NCBI GenBank assembly: GCA_024235635.1
Contig: JACKMA010000003.1
Span: 1 to 64,000, forward strand
Direction of reading: 5' to 3'
DNA: 64,000 nt
DNA from: Zoogloeaceae bacterium
GTDB lineage: Bacteria > Pseudomonadota > Gammaproteobacteria > Burkholderiales > Rhodocyclaceae
Every line of letters begins with the position of its first letter. Within the stretch, counting starts at the first letter, position 1. The translations under genes and the position numbers were made by a program. The notes beneath the pieces are model-generated. The model did no database searches. It had not been told where the DNA came from and saw only the letters and a list, made by a program, of their open reading frames with translations. Positions 53,041 through 62,323 of this stretch are shown in pieces.

Positions 53041-54515
53041 GCCGTGGCCGGGCGTTCCGTCGCGATCCAGTCCGTAGCGCGTCAGCTTGGCGCGCAGACC
53101 GGCCCACGAGAGACCGAGCTCGCCGGCGGCGCGCGTCTTGTTCCAGCGGCGACGGACCAGGGTTTCCTTGACGATGCGCGCTTCGGGCGCCTCGAGGCGT
53201 GACTTGAGATCTCCGTCGCGACCGGCCAGCAGCTTGAGCGCCGGTTCCTGGTCCGCGGCACCGGCCCGCAGTACCCGCGGCGACAGGTCGGCCGCCTGCA
53301 GTTCCGGACCGTCGGCCAGCGCCACCATGCGCAGGATCTCGTTTCTGAGCTCGCGCACATTGCCGGGCCAGCGGTAGGCCGTCAGGCACGACAGCAGTTC
53401 CCGGCCGAGCGGCTCGAAACGGGTCGCCAGCGACCGCCCGACCTCGTCCACGCAGGCCTCGGCGATCTACGGGATGTCCATGGGTCGATCGCGCAATGCG
53501 GCACCCGCAATGGTGATCGCGGCGAGGCGGTAGAACAGGTCCTCGCGAAAACGGCCGGCCGCGACCTCGGCATCGAGATTGCGGTGGTGGCGGAGACGGT
53601 ACGCACGTCGGTGGCCACCGGCCTCGGCGCACCGAGCGGGCGTACCTCCCCCTCCTGCAGAACCCGCAGCAGCTTGATCTGGAAGGCCGGTGAGGTCTCA
53701 CCGATCTCGTCGAGGAAGATCGTGCCGCGGTCGGCCTGCTTGAACAGACCGGCCCGATCGTCGACCGCACCGGTATACGCCCCGCGTTTGTGGCCGAACA
53801 ATTCCGACTCCAGCAACTGGTCCGGCAGCGCGCCACAGTTCTCGACGACGAAGGGATCGTCCCGTCGCGGGCTGCACCGGTGCAGTGCACGAGCCAGCAA
53901 CTCCTTGCCGGTGCCCGACTCTCCGGTCAACAGCACCGGGATGCCGTGGCGGGCGGCCTTCTCCACCAGTTCGCACAGTGCGTTCACCGGAGAATCCGGT
54001 GCGCGCACCTGCGCATCGGCGCGCTGACGGCGACCCGGTTCGCGGCGCTTGTCGGCGACCCGACTGCGCAGGCCCGCTGTCGCCTCCCGCAATTCGAGCG
54101 ACTGACGCTGGTTCTCGCTGTGCAGACGCTGCAACTCGACCGCGGCCTGCAAGGTCAACAACAATTGCTCGGACTGCCACGGCTTCAGGATGTACTGATA
54201 GATGCCCGCATCGTTGATGCCGGCGATGATGTCCTCCGAATCGGTATAGCCCGAGATGATGATCCGCACGCATTCTGGCCACTCTCCGCGCACCCGCTTC
54301 AGGAAGTCGACGCCCGACACGCCCGGCATGCGCTGGTCGCAGAGGATCACCTGGACCCACTCGCGCTCGAGGATCGCCGCCGCAGCTTCGGCGCTCTCGG
54401 CGGTGAATACCTCGAAATCCTCATCCAGCGACCGTCGCAGCGACTCCAGCGAACGGACCTCGTGGTCCACCACCAGCACCGTCCGCGCGTCGCCAGCCGG
54501 GCTCGCGATGGCACG
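53041..54515 (-). pseudogene. hoxA: Hydrogenase NtrC-type regulator HoxA/HupR, frameshifted
   Basis: Family role: sigma-54 activator of hydrogenase genes. Receiver domain (TVLVVDHEVRSLESLRRSLD, VILCDQRMPGVSGVDFLKRV), linker, AAA+ domain (GESGTGKELLARALHR, GHKRGAYTGAVDDRAG, FLDEIGETSPAFQIKLLRVL) and a Fis-type HTH (RRWNKTRAAGELGLSWAGL). ISGYTDSEDIIAGINDAGIY and QYILKPWQSE are typical of HoxA. One base is missing near 53585, where frame 1 reads VSATTAISM and the restored frame reads SATNRNLDAEVAAGRF. A TAG then follows at 53467-53469 (MDIP-stop-IAEACVDE). The acidic pocket reads VDHE where VDDE is normal. With the frameshift and nonsense codon the protein cannot be full length. The start is unclear: no ATG precedes the receiver. 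Confidence 0.87.
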
Positions 54516-56199
54516 CGAGGTGGCGCGGCGTCCACGACTGGGGCGACTTGTACACGAAGTGGTAGCGTGCCACGTGGTAGCTCGGATCGAAACCGTAGAA
54601 GTTGCGATGCATGCGTGCCAGCTCCTCCTCGCGATAGCGGGCGAGCGGCTTGGCGGCCTCGTCGGCAGCCCGGCGCGCGACCTTGGCGGCGAGTTGCTCG
54701 AACAAGGCCGGATCCGCCGCGAGTCGCTCGGCCTGCGTCCGCATCTGCACGTCGAAGTCCTCACCGGCGCGGCCGAAACAGCGATCGATCAGTCCCATTT
54801 CGGCAGCATCGCCCGCGGTCACCGGCAGCCGCCCATCGATCAGGCGGCGGGCCGGCCCGGCGGCCAGCCGGCGCGGCAGCAGGTAGGTCCAGTATTCGGA
54901 GCCATACAGGTTGCCCATGTTCCTGTAGTGCGGGTTGAGCACGACCCCCGGGTGCGCCCAGATCAGGTCGGCGGCGAGCGCCAGGAAGCAGCCGCCGGCG
55001 CCGGCATTGCCACGCAGCGCGGCCACCGTCAGTCGATCGGTGAGTCCGATCACCGCGGCGCAGACGTCGTCCATCGCGTTGATGTTGGCCCACGATTCGT
55101 CGGCAGCCGACTCGGCGGCCTCGATCCGCGCAAGGTGGATGCCGTTGGACCAGAACTCGGGACCACCGGTCAGTACCAGCACGCGCGTCGGCCGCTCGGT
55201 GACCGACCGGATCGCGGCTTCGAGCCGGCGGCACTGGTCGGTGCCCATCGCGCCGTTGTAGAAGGCAAACGACAGGAAGCCGACCCGACCGTCGGCGCTT
55301 TCCTGATAATGCAGCTCGCCATAGTCGTCGGCCGCACGCATCAACGCCGCCGGTCGGTCGGGCAGGGCCGCCGCGTGCTCGGCGAATGCCTCGGTGGCCG
55401 GCAGCTTGAACGCCGGTGCGGTGCCGTGGCGGCGGACATGGCCGATCCACACCGAACCGTCGACCGTGGCGCGGAGGATGGCGCCATCGCGACGCGCGAT
55501 GCAGGCGCCCGGCTCACCGCCGGCATCGCGCGGTCCCGGGTGCGCATCGTAGAGGTGACAGCGTTCGCCGAACAACGCATCGGCGACGCCGGGCACGCCG
55601 TCGGCGGCGCGCAGCCGAGCAAGCACGGTCGTCATGCCGTCATTTTCCCAGTCGATGCGCCGGTCGCTCTGACGCATCGACGGGCGTTGTCTGCCACGCC
55701 CCCCGGCCTCGGCCAGCGGGGTCGGCCGCCAGCGGCCGTGGCGCCACTCGTCGACCCGCGACAATGCCTCGCGTACGCAGGCGAGTGCCGACTCGGTGAC
55801 CTCGCGGCGATAGAGACCGGCCTTGGTCGCTGCCCGCATCGGGAAGGTCCGGCTCGCCCAGATGTCGCCGGCATCCATTTCGCCGTTGGCCTGGAGCACG
55901 GTCACGCCCCATTCGCCCTCGCCGTCCTGGATCGCCCAGTCGAGCGCCGAAGGTCCGCGATCGCCGACGATCCCGGGGTGCACCACCAGACATGGGCAGT
56001 GCTGCCAGATCGATGGCGGGATCGCCCGTTTGAGGAAGGGGGCGATAACGACGTCGGGCACGAACAAGGCGACCGCCTCCTCCGCCACCGAATCGCGGAT
56101 GTCGAATTCCACCGACAGCTGGTGTCCGTCGGCGGTCAGTTCCGCATACAGGCGCTGGCTCAGGCTGTTGAAGCCGTGGTTCAGGAACAGGATGCGCAT
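54421..56199 (-). CDS. hypX: Hydrogenase maturation factor HypX (HoxX)
   Basis: 592 aa. In the family, HypX makes CO from one-carbon units to build the Fe(CO)(CN)2 centre in air. The N-terminal part resembles a formyl-tetrahydrofolate hydrolase (MRILFLNHGFNSLSQRLYAE, VVHPGIVGDRGPSALDWAIQ, ETMDAGDIWA region) and the C-terminal part an enoyl-CoA hydratase (GFLSFAFYNGAMGTDQCRRL, AGGCFLALAADLIWAHPGVV, YWTYLLPRRLAAG). ATG at 56199 overlaps the hypE stop (TGATG). After HVARYHFVYKSPQSWTPRHL, where family members end, the frame runs about 28 residues further into the hoxA remnant; a stop may have been lost or a small deletion may have joined the genes. Confidence 0.85.
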   Translation of the reverse strand: MRILFLNHGFNSLSQRLYAELTADGHQLSVEFDIRDSVAEEAVALFVPDVVIAPFLKRAIPPSIWQHCPCLVVHPGIVGDRGPSALDWAIQDGEGEWGVTVLQANGEMDAGDIWASRTFPMRAATKAGLYRREVTESALACVREALSRVDEWRHGRWRPTPLAEAGGRGRQRPSMRQSDRRIDWENDGMTTVLARLRAADGVPGVADALFGERCHLYDAHPGPRDAGGEPGACIARRDGAILRATVDGSVWIGHVRRHGTAPAFKLPATEAFAEHAAALPDRPAALMRAADDYGELHYQESADGRVGFLSFAFYNGAMGTDQCRRLEAAIRSVTERPTRVLVLTGGPEFWSNGIHLARIEAAESAADESWANINAMDDVCAAVIGLTDRLTVAALRGNAGAGGCFLALAADLIWAHPGVVLNPHYRNMGNLYGSEYWTYLLPRRLAAGPARRLIDGRLPVTAGDAAEMGLIDRCFGRAGEDFDVQMRTQAERLAADPALFEQLAAKVARRAADEAAKPLARYREEELARMHRNFYGFDPSYHVARYHFVYKSPQSWTPRHLACHREPGWRRADGAGGGPRGPFAGVAATVAG

Positions 56200-57257
56200 C
56201 AGCAGATCCTCGGCAACTGATCGCCGCTCAGCCAGTCGACCATGCGACGACCGCCGAAGGCCGTGCGAATCTGGACGAAACAATTCGGATCTTCGCTGAC
56301 TTCGCCGATCGCCGCGGCCCGGCGGCCAAGCGGATGGGCCTGCAGTGCGGCCAGCGCGGCGGCGGCCCGGTCGCCCGGCACGACCGCCACCAGCTTGCCC
56401 TCGTTGGCGACATACAGCGGATCGAGGCCGAGAAACTCGCAGGCGGCCTCGACCTGCGCATCGATCGGAATGGTCGCCTCGTCGAGGGTGATGCCGACGC
56501 CGGACTGCACGGCGATCTCGTTCAGCGTGGTGGCCAGGCCACCGCGGGTCGGATCGCGCAACACATGGACGTCTGGCACCGCGAGCAGCAGGTCGTCCAC
56601 CAGACGATGGAGCGCGGCGGTATCGGACACGATCTCGGTCTCGAAGCCGAGCGCCTCGCGCTGCGACAGGATCGCCATGCCATGATCCCCGAGCGTGCCC
56701 GACACCAGCACCACATCGCCCGGCCGCGCGCCACGACCCGAAATATCACGCCCGCGCGCCAGGGCGCCGACACCGGTGGTGGTGATGAACACGCCATCGC
56801 CCTTGCCCTGTTCGACCACCTTGGTATCGCCGGTCACCACCGGCACGCCGGCATCGCGGGCGGCCGCGGCCATCGATCGCACGATGCGCGCCAGATCGGC
56901 CAGCGGGAAGCCCTCCTCGAGCACGAACGCAGCGGCGAGATAGAGCGGACGTGCGCCCATCACGGCGACATCGTTGACAGTGCCATGCACCGACAGGCAG
57001 CCGATGTCGCCGCCTGGGAAGAACAGCGGCGAGACAACGTGGGCATCGGTCGCGAGCACCATCCGCTCGCCGGCGCCGGGCGCCGGCAGCACGGCACCGT
57101 CGTCGCCCGGCGCGAGGTATTCATTGGCGAATGCGGCGGCGAACATTTCGTCGATCAACTGCGCCATCGCCCGGCCACCGCCACCATGCCCGAGGTCGAC
57201 GCGGCCATGCTTCAGGTCGAGGGGGCGAACGTAGCCCTTCTTGATCGGCCCGCTCAT
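56199..57257 (-). CDS. hypE: Hydrogenase maturation protein HypE
   Basis: 352 aa, AIR-synthase-like fold. HGRVDLGHGGGGRAMAQLID at the N-terminus, VNDVAVMGARPLYLAAAFVL, VPVVTGDTKVVEQGKGDG (ATP/Mg site) and the C-terminus PRIC, whose Cys receives the carbamoyl group from HypF and is dehydrated to thiocyanate to supply the CN ligands. Intact. Start ATG at 57257 (MSGPIKKGYVRPLDL); the upstream part of the frame lies in the hypD-hypE gap. Stop overlaps the hypX ATG. Confidence 0.9.
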   Translation of the reverse strand: MSGPIKKGYVRPLDLKHGRVDLGHGGGGRAMAQLIDEMFAAAFANEYLAPGDDGAVLPAPGAGERMVLATDAHVVSPLFFPGGDIGCLSVHGTVNDVAVMGARPLYLAAAFVLEEGFPLADLARIVRSMAAAARDAGVPVVTGDTKVVEQGKGDGVFITTTGVGALARGRDISGRGARPGDVVLVSGTLGDHGMAILSQREALGFETEIVSDTAALHRLVDDLLLAVPDVHVLRDPTRGGLATTLNEIAVQSGVGITLDEATIPIDAQVEAACEFLGLDPLYVANEGKLVAVVPGDRAAAALAALQAHPLGRRAAAIGEVSEDPNCFVQIRTAFGGRRMVDWLSGDQLPRIC

Positions 57258-57306
57258 CTCGCCGCCGCCGCTGGCGTCACCGCGCCTCCCGGCCCTCGCG
57301 CCATGG

Positions 57307-58446
57307 TCAGGCTGCGACCACCGGGACGTCACGGAATCGACCGAAATTGTAGTGGGCTGCGCATGCCCCTTCCGAGCTCACCATGCACGAGCCGATCGGG
57401 TTCTCGGGCGTACACACGGTGCCGAAGATCCGGCAATCGGCCGGCTTCTTGACGCCGCGCAGGATCGCCCCGCATTCGCAGGCCTTGTTGTCGGCCACCG
57501 CCAGGTAGTCGATCCCGAAGCGGGTCTCAGCGTCGAAGTCGGCGAAGCTTCGCCGGATCTTCAGCGCCGAGTAGGGCACGCGGCCCAGTCCGCGCCACTC
57601 GAAGCTGCGTCGAAGCTCGAAAACCTCGGCGACCAGGGCCTGCGCCTTCCGGTTGCCATCCGCGGTGACCGCCCGGGTGAACTCGTTCTCGACTTCGGCA
57701 CGGCCCTGATTGACCTGTCGCACCAGCATGCGTACCGCCTGCATCACGTCGAGTGGCTCGAAGCCGGCAATCACCACCGGCTTGCGATACTCCTCGGCGA
57801 AGAAATCGTAGGGCCGTGACCCGATCACCGTCGATACATGGGCCGGCCCGATGAATCCGTCGAGCGGGACGGTCCCGAGTTCACGCACGTCCGGCGACTC
57901 GAGGATGCTCATGATCGCCGACGGCGTCAGCACGTGGTTGCACAGCACGCTGAAGTTGTCCAGGCCCAGCGCCTGTGCCTGGCGGATCACCAGCGCGGTC
58001 GGCGGCGTCGTCGTCTCGAAACCGATCGCGAAGAACACCACCTGACGGGACGGCAGCTTCTGCGCCAGCGCCAGCGCGTCGGCTGCCGAATAGACCATCC
58101 GGATGTCGGCGCCGCGTGCCTTGGCCTTCAACAGCGACAGCCCCCCTGAGGCCGGCACCCGCAGGCAGTCGCCGTAGGTGACGATCGTGGCACCCGACTC
58201 CGACGCCAGGCGGATCGCCATGTCGATGCGGCCGATCGGCAGCACGCACACCGGGCATCCCGGGCCATGGATCATGCGCACGTTGGGCGGCAGCAGATCG
58301 GTGACGCCATAACGCGAGATGGCATGCGTGTGGCCACCGCAGAATTCCATGAAGGCGTAGCGACGGTCCGGTGCCACCTCGGCACGGATTGCCGCCGCCA
58401 GCTTGCGCGCCAGCGCCCCGTCCCGGAATTCGTCGACGTACTTCAC
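57307..58446 (-). CDS. hypD: Hydrogenase maturation protein HypD
   Basis: 379 aa. EFCGGHTHAISRYG, GPGCPVCVLP, a C-terminal Cys set (ACECGAILRGVKKPADC, CTPENPIGSCMVSSEGAC) for the [4Fe-4S] cluster, and FFAIGFETTTPPTALVI. It assembles the Fe(CN)2CO unit with HypC and HypE. GTG start overlaps the hypC stop (GTGA). All conserved residues are present. Confidence 0.9.
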   Translation of the reverse strand: MKYVDEFRDGALARKLAAAIRAEVAPDRRYAFMEFCGGHTHAISRYGVTDLLPPNVRMIHGPGCPVCVLPIGRIDMAIRLASESGATIVTYGDCLRVPASGGLSLLKAKARGADIRMVYSAADALALAQKLPSRQVVFFAIGFETTTPPTALVIRQAQALGLDNFSVLCNHVLTPSAIMSILESPDVRELGTVPLDGFIGPAHVSTVIGSRPYDFFAEEYRKPVVIAGFEPLDVMQAVRMLVRQVNQGRAEVENEFTRAVTADGNRKAQALVAEVFELRRSFEWRGLGRVPYSALKIRRSFADFDAETRFGIDYLAVADNKACECGAILRGVKKPADCRIFGTVCTPENPIGSCMVSSEGACAAHYNFGRFRDVPVVAA

Positions 58447-58694
58447 GGCACCGTCCGGTCGGCGGCGCCACCGGCGAGGTCGATGCCGGCTTCGGCGAAC
58501 AGCGCCAGCGTGCGTTCGGCCTCTTCGGCATCGAGTCGCGACAGCGCGTAGCCGACATGCACGATGACATAGTCGCCGACCGCGACGTCGTCCACCAGTG
58601 CCAGCGAAATCTCGCGCCGGACGCCACCGAGGTCAACGCGTGCACCGTCCCCGTCGGTCAGTTCGATGACCCTCGCCGGGATCGCCAGGCACAT
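58443..58694 (-). CDS. hypC: Hydrogenase maturation chaperone HypC
   Basis: 83 aa. Starts MCLAIPARVIEL with the essential Cys2, then VDLGGVRREISLALVDDVAV and VGDYVIVHVGYALSRLDAEE. It carries the Fe centre between HypD and the hydrogenase large subunit. The ATG lies one base past the hypF stop (TGAGATG) and its stop overlaps the hypD start, so hypF, hypC and hypD are translationally coupled. Confidence 0.9.
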   Translation of the reverse strand: MCLAIPARVIELTDGDGARVDLGGVRREISLALVDDVAVGDYVIVHVGYALSRLDAEEAERTLALFAEAGIDLAGGAADRTVP

Positions 58695-58695
58695 C

Positions 58696-61050
58696 TCACA
58701 GCCCCTCGGCCAATCGGCGGATCGCGATCCAGGCCTGACCGAGCGCGATGCCACCGTCGTTCGGCGGCGCCTGTCGCGCCACCAGGACCTTGAGGCCGCG
58801 CGCACCGAGCCGGCGCGGCAGTTCGTCGGCGAGCACCCGATTGAGCATGCAGCCTCCGGCCAAGGCCACCGTGCGCAGGCCTCGGTCGCGCGCCGCCCGG
58901 GCGATCCAGTCCTCGAGCGCCGCCACCAGGCTGGCATGGAAGATTGCCGCGCCGCGCGCCGGATCGCGCTCGTCGGCGAGTTGGCCGAGCAGCGGCGAGA
59001 GATCGAGCTCGCCGCCGTTGATCCGCCACTGCCCGATCGCCGGCATCGCCGGACCGTAGGCGCGGGCAGCCGCCTCGAGACGCATCGGCGCTTCGGCCTC
59101 GAACGCCATGGTCTCGCAGATGCCGAGCAGGCCGGCCGCCGCGTCGAACCAGCGCCCGAGACTGGTGCATGGTGGCGACAGGCGTGGACGATCGATCAGC
59201 GTGTGCAGGCGCTCGGCACCTGGAAATCCGGCGAAGCGTTCGGCAATCTCGTCGGCGCGGCCGAGACGGTGCAGGACCGACGCCGCCATCCGCCACGGTT
59301 CCGTCGCCGCCCGGTCGCCGCCCGGCATCGCCAGTCGCGAGAGGTGACCCAGTCGCTCGAACCCGGCCCCTTCGAGCAGCAACAGCTCTCCGCCCCAGAC
59401 GCTGCCGTCGCTGCCGAGGCCGACACCGTCCATCGCGACCCCGAGTGCCGGATCGAGGTGACCGTGCTCGGCCAGCACCGCCGCCACGTGGGCATGGTGA
59501 TGCTGCACGCCGATCGCCGGGATGCCGAAGCGACGGGCGATGGCGACGGCCGCGTGGGTCGAGTGGAAGTCGGGATGCAGGTCATGGGCGACGGCTTCGG
59601 GGCGCACCGCGAGGATTGCCATCAGATGCTCGACCAGCTCGTCGAGCGCAAGGCAACTCGCCGCATTGTCGAGGTCGCCGAGATGCTGCGACAGAAAGGC
59701 CTCGTCGCCCCGCGCGACGCACACCGCGCCCTTCAGCCAGGCGCCGAAACCGACCACGGCCGGGCACTTGCGGGCCAGCCGGATCGATCGCGGCGTGTAG
59801 CCACGGGCACGCCGGACGAACCGCGGCGTCGGTTCCGGTCGCCTCGCCCCTCCCCGGTCGGCGATCACCACCGAATCGTCGGCCCGCACCAGGATGTCCC
59901 GATTGTGCAGCAGGTAGGCGTCGGCAATGCCGGCGAGGCGCTTGACCGCCTCCTGGTTGTCGATCACCAGCGGCTCGCCCCCCGGGTTGGCCGAGGTCAT
60001 CAGCAACGCGAGTTCCTGCGGCCGGTCGAGCCAGGCCGAGCCGGGAGGCCGTCCGGCGTCGTCGTGAAAGAGCAGATAGTGCAGCGGCGTGTAGGGCAGC
60101 ATCAGGCCGATCGTCGCCAGACCGGGGGCGACGCCCCACAGTTCGTGATCGACCGCTTCACGCTTGTCGGCCAGCACGATCGGTCGCTCGGGCGAAGCCA
60201 GCAACTGCTCCTCATGGCGCGTCAATTCGGCCCATTGCCTGGCCGACGCGGTATTCAGCACCATCACCGCGAACGGCTTGGCTTCGCGCCCCTTCGACAC
60301 CCGCAGGCGGTCGACCGCCTCCGGATTGCGCGCGTCACAGCACAGGTGAAAGCCGCCGAGCCCCTTGATTGCGACGACTTCGCCGGTCAGGATGCGCAGC
60401 AACACGTCGGCCACCGGATCCCGGGTGGCGACCCGCACGCCCGACGACTCCAGCAGCGCCAACGACGGCCCGCACACCGGACAGGCATTGGGCTCGGCAT
60501 GGAAGCGCCGGTCCATCGGCGTGTCGTACTCCTGCTGGCAGTCCGGACACTGCTCGAAGCTGGCCATGCTGGTCAGCGCACGATCGTAGGGCAGTGCCCG
60601 CGTGATCGTGTAGCGCGGTCCACAATGGGTGCAATTGACGAACGGGTAGCGCCAGCGGCGATTGCCCGGCTCGAACATCTCGGCCAGGCAGTCGCTGCAC
60701 ACCGCGGTGTCGTGGCCGATCGCGGTACTGACCTGTCCGCTGCCGCTGGTCTCGATGGCAAAGCCGCGATCTTCGGGCACCGGGTCGTCGAGACTCGACA
60801 TCACCGAATCGACTCGCGCCAACGGCGGCGCCTCGCCGACCAGCCGTGCCATCAGCGCGGACAGGTCGCCGCGCAGACCCTGGGCCTCGATCTCGACACC
60901 TTCGCCATCGTTGCGCACCCAGCCCGACAGCCCCATTTCCTGGGCGAGACGGAACACGAACGGGCGGAAACCGACGCCCTGGACGACGCCGCGCACCCGT
61001 ATGCGGCGCCGTTCGAGCAGCGGTTCGGTGGCGTTGCGGCGATCGCTCAT
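58696..61050 (-). CDS. hypF: Carbamoyltransferase HypF
   Basis: 784 aa. An acylphosphatase domain (about 10-95, VRGVVQGVGFRPFVFRLAQE) leads to zinc-finger Cys sets (CSDCLAEMFEPGNRRW, CTHCGPRYTITRAL, CPDCQQEYDTPMDRRFH). A YrdC-like domain (about 195-380) precedes the Kae1-like transferase with HHHAHVAAVLAEHG and VAHDLHPDFHST. It moves the carbamoyl group of carbamoyl phosphate to HypE. ATG at 61050 gives the conventional start two bases after the hypB stop; the frame is open upstream into hypB. Intact. Confidence 0.88.
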   Translation of the reverse strand: MSDRRNATEPLLERRRIRVRGVVQGVGFRPFVFRLAQEMGLSGWVRNDGEGVEIEAQGLRGDLSALMARLVGEAPPLARVDSVMSSLDDPVPEDRGFAIETSGSGQVSTAIGHDTAVCSDCLAEMFEPGNRRWRYPFVNCTHCGPRYTITRALPYDRALTSMASFEQCPDCQQEYDTPMDRRFHAEPNACPVCGPSLALLESSGVRVATRDPVADVLLRILTGEVVAIKGLGGFHLCCDARNPEAVDRLRVSKGREAKPFAVMVLNTASARQWAELTRHEEQLLASPERPIVLADKREAVDHELWGVAPGLATIGLMLPYTPLHYLLFHDDAGRPPGSAWLDRPQELALLMTSANPGGEPLVIDNQEAVKRLAGIADAYLLHNRDILVRADDSVVIADRGGARRPEPTPRFVRRARGYTPRSIRLARKCPAVVGFGAWLKGAVCVARGDEAFLSQHLGDLDNAASCLALDELVEHLMAILAVRPEAVAHDLHPDFHSTHAAVAIARRFGIPAIGVQHHHAHVAAVLAEHGHLDPALGVAMDGVGLGSDGSVWGGELLLLEGAGFERLGHLSRLAMPGGDRAATEPWRMAASVLHRLGRADEIAERFAGFPGAERLHTLIDRPRLSPPCTSLGRWFDAAAGLLGICETMAFEAEAPMRLEAAARAYGPAMPAIGQWRINGGELDLSPLLGQLADERDPARGAAIFHASLVAALEDWIARAARDRGLRTVALAGGCMLNRVLADELPRRLGARGLKVLVARQAPPNDGGIALGQAWIAIRRLAEGL

Positions 61051-61051
61051 G

Positions 61052-61936
61052 TCAGCCGCCGGCGATTCTCGCGCCGTCGGCGGGCCGGGCTGCGCCAATG
61101 GCCGTCCGTTCGCGCCCCTGTCGGACCCACGCCAGCCATTGTTCGAAGCCCTCGCCGGTGATGGCCGAGACGCGGACGATCTGCAGCGCCGGATTGACCC
61201 GGCGGGCGAATGCCTCCGCCTTGTCGACGTCGAAGGACAGGTGGGGCAACAGATCCACCTTGTTCAGCAGCATCAGATCGGCTGCGGCGAACATGTCCGG
61301 ATACTTGAGCGGCTTGTCCTCGCCCTCGGTCACCGACAGGATCACCACCTTGTGGGCTTCGCCGAGATCAAAGGCTGCCGGGCAGACGAGATTGCCGACG
61401 TTCTCGATCAGCAGCAGACTGTCGTCGGCCGGCGCCAGCATCGGCAGCGCCCGGCCGACCATCTCGGCATCGAGGTGGCAGCCCTTGCCGGTATTGATCT
61501 GCAGCGCGCGCGCGCCGCTGGCGCGGATGCGCTCGGCATCGAATTCGGTCTGCTGGTCGCCTTCGACCACCACCACCGGACATTCGTCGGCAAGCGCACG
61601 AATGGTCCGGCACAACAATGTGGTCTTGCCCGATCCCGGGCTCGATACCAGATTCAATGTGAAGATGCCGCGCTCCGCCAGCCACGCGCGATTGGCGCTC
61701 GCGAGCCGGTCGTTGTAGCCGAGGATGTCCTGCTCGATGCGTACCATCTGTCCCTGGCTGAGACCGGGCGCGTGCGAACGCGCAGGGCCGCTGCCGAAGT
61801 CGAGCCGCGCGTCGGCTGCCGGCGCCTCGGTCGCCGTCACTGCCGCCGGGCGCCACCCCACCGTCGCCGATGGCGCCCTGGCGCCGTCCGCGACGGATCG
61901 AAACTGCAATTCGCCACAACCACACACCGTACACAT
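61052..61936 (-). CDS. hypB: Hydrogenase nickel incorporation GTPase HypB
   Basis: 294 aa. MCTVCGCG at the N-terminus is the high-affinity nickel site. The GTPase domain has P-loop SSPGSGKTTLL (about 98-108), VVVVEGDQQTEFDAERIR, a zinc/nickel-site segment GKGCHLDAEMV, ENVGNLVCPAAFDLGE and NKVDLLPHL. It delivers nickel to the hydrogenase large subunit with HypA. Intact. The stop lies one base upstream of the hypF ATG. Confidence 0.9.
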   Translation of the reverse strand: MCTVCGCGELQFRSVADGARAPSATVGWRPAAVTATEAPAADARLDFGSGPARSHAPGLSQGQMVRIEQDILGYNDRLASANRAWLAERGIFTLNLVSSPGSGKTTLLCRTIRALADECPVVVVEGDQQTEFDAERIRASGARALQINTGKGCHLDAEMVGRALPMLAPADDSLLLIENVGNLVCPAAFDLGEAHKVVILSVTEGEDKPLKYPDMFAAADLMLLNKVDLLPHLSFDVDKAEAFARRVNPALQIVRVSAITGEGFEQWLAWVRQGRERTAIGAARPADGARIAGG

Positions 61937-61981
61937 GCTGCACTCCTGATCGATGCCGCGGCGCTGCGCGACCACCCACGA

Positions 61982-62323
61982 CTACTCGACCTCCAGTTCC
62001 CGAACCCGCATTTCCAGCCCGGCGGTCGGCTGCACCTGATAGCTGCCGCAGGCCGGACAGGCGTCGAAGCGTGCGGCGATCGGCACGCTCCGGCCGCACT
62101 GCATGCACCAGCCGGCACCCGGCAGGTCGATCATGTCGACCGCCGCTCCGTCACCGACCGTACCACGCATCACGGCATCGAAACAGAAACGCAGTGCGTC
62201 CTTCTCGACCGCGGACAGCGTACCGATTTCGAGCACGACCCGCGTGACACGGGAAAACCCGCCGTCGCGCGCGGCTGCTTCGACGATGCCGCGGATGCCC
62301 TCGGCGAGCGACATCTCATGCAT
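61982..62323 (-). CDS. hypA: Hydrogenase nickel insertion protein HypA
   Basis: 113 aa. MHEMSLAEGI carries the essential His2 nickel ligand, and the zinc site has CMQC and CPAC. The first intact gene of the maturation operon, with its ATG overlapping the end of the hoxV stub by eight bases. Intact. Confidence 0.9.
   Translation of the reverse strand: MHEMSLAEGIRGIVEAAARDGGFSRVTRVVLEIGTLSAVEKDALRFCFDAVMRGTVGDGAAVDMIDLPGAGWCMQCGRSVPIAARFDACPACGSYQVQPTAGLEMRVRELEVE

Noticed and set aside
58666..61161. 831-aa plus-strand open frame
   Set aside because: Antisense of hypF; high-GC DNA commonly gives such long shadow frames.
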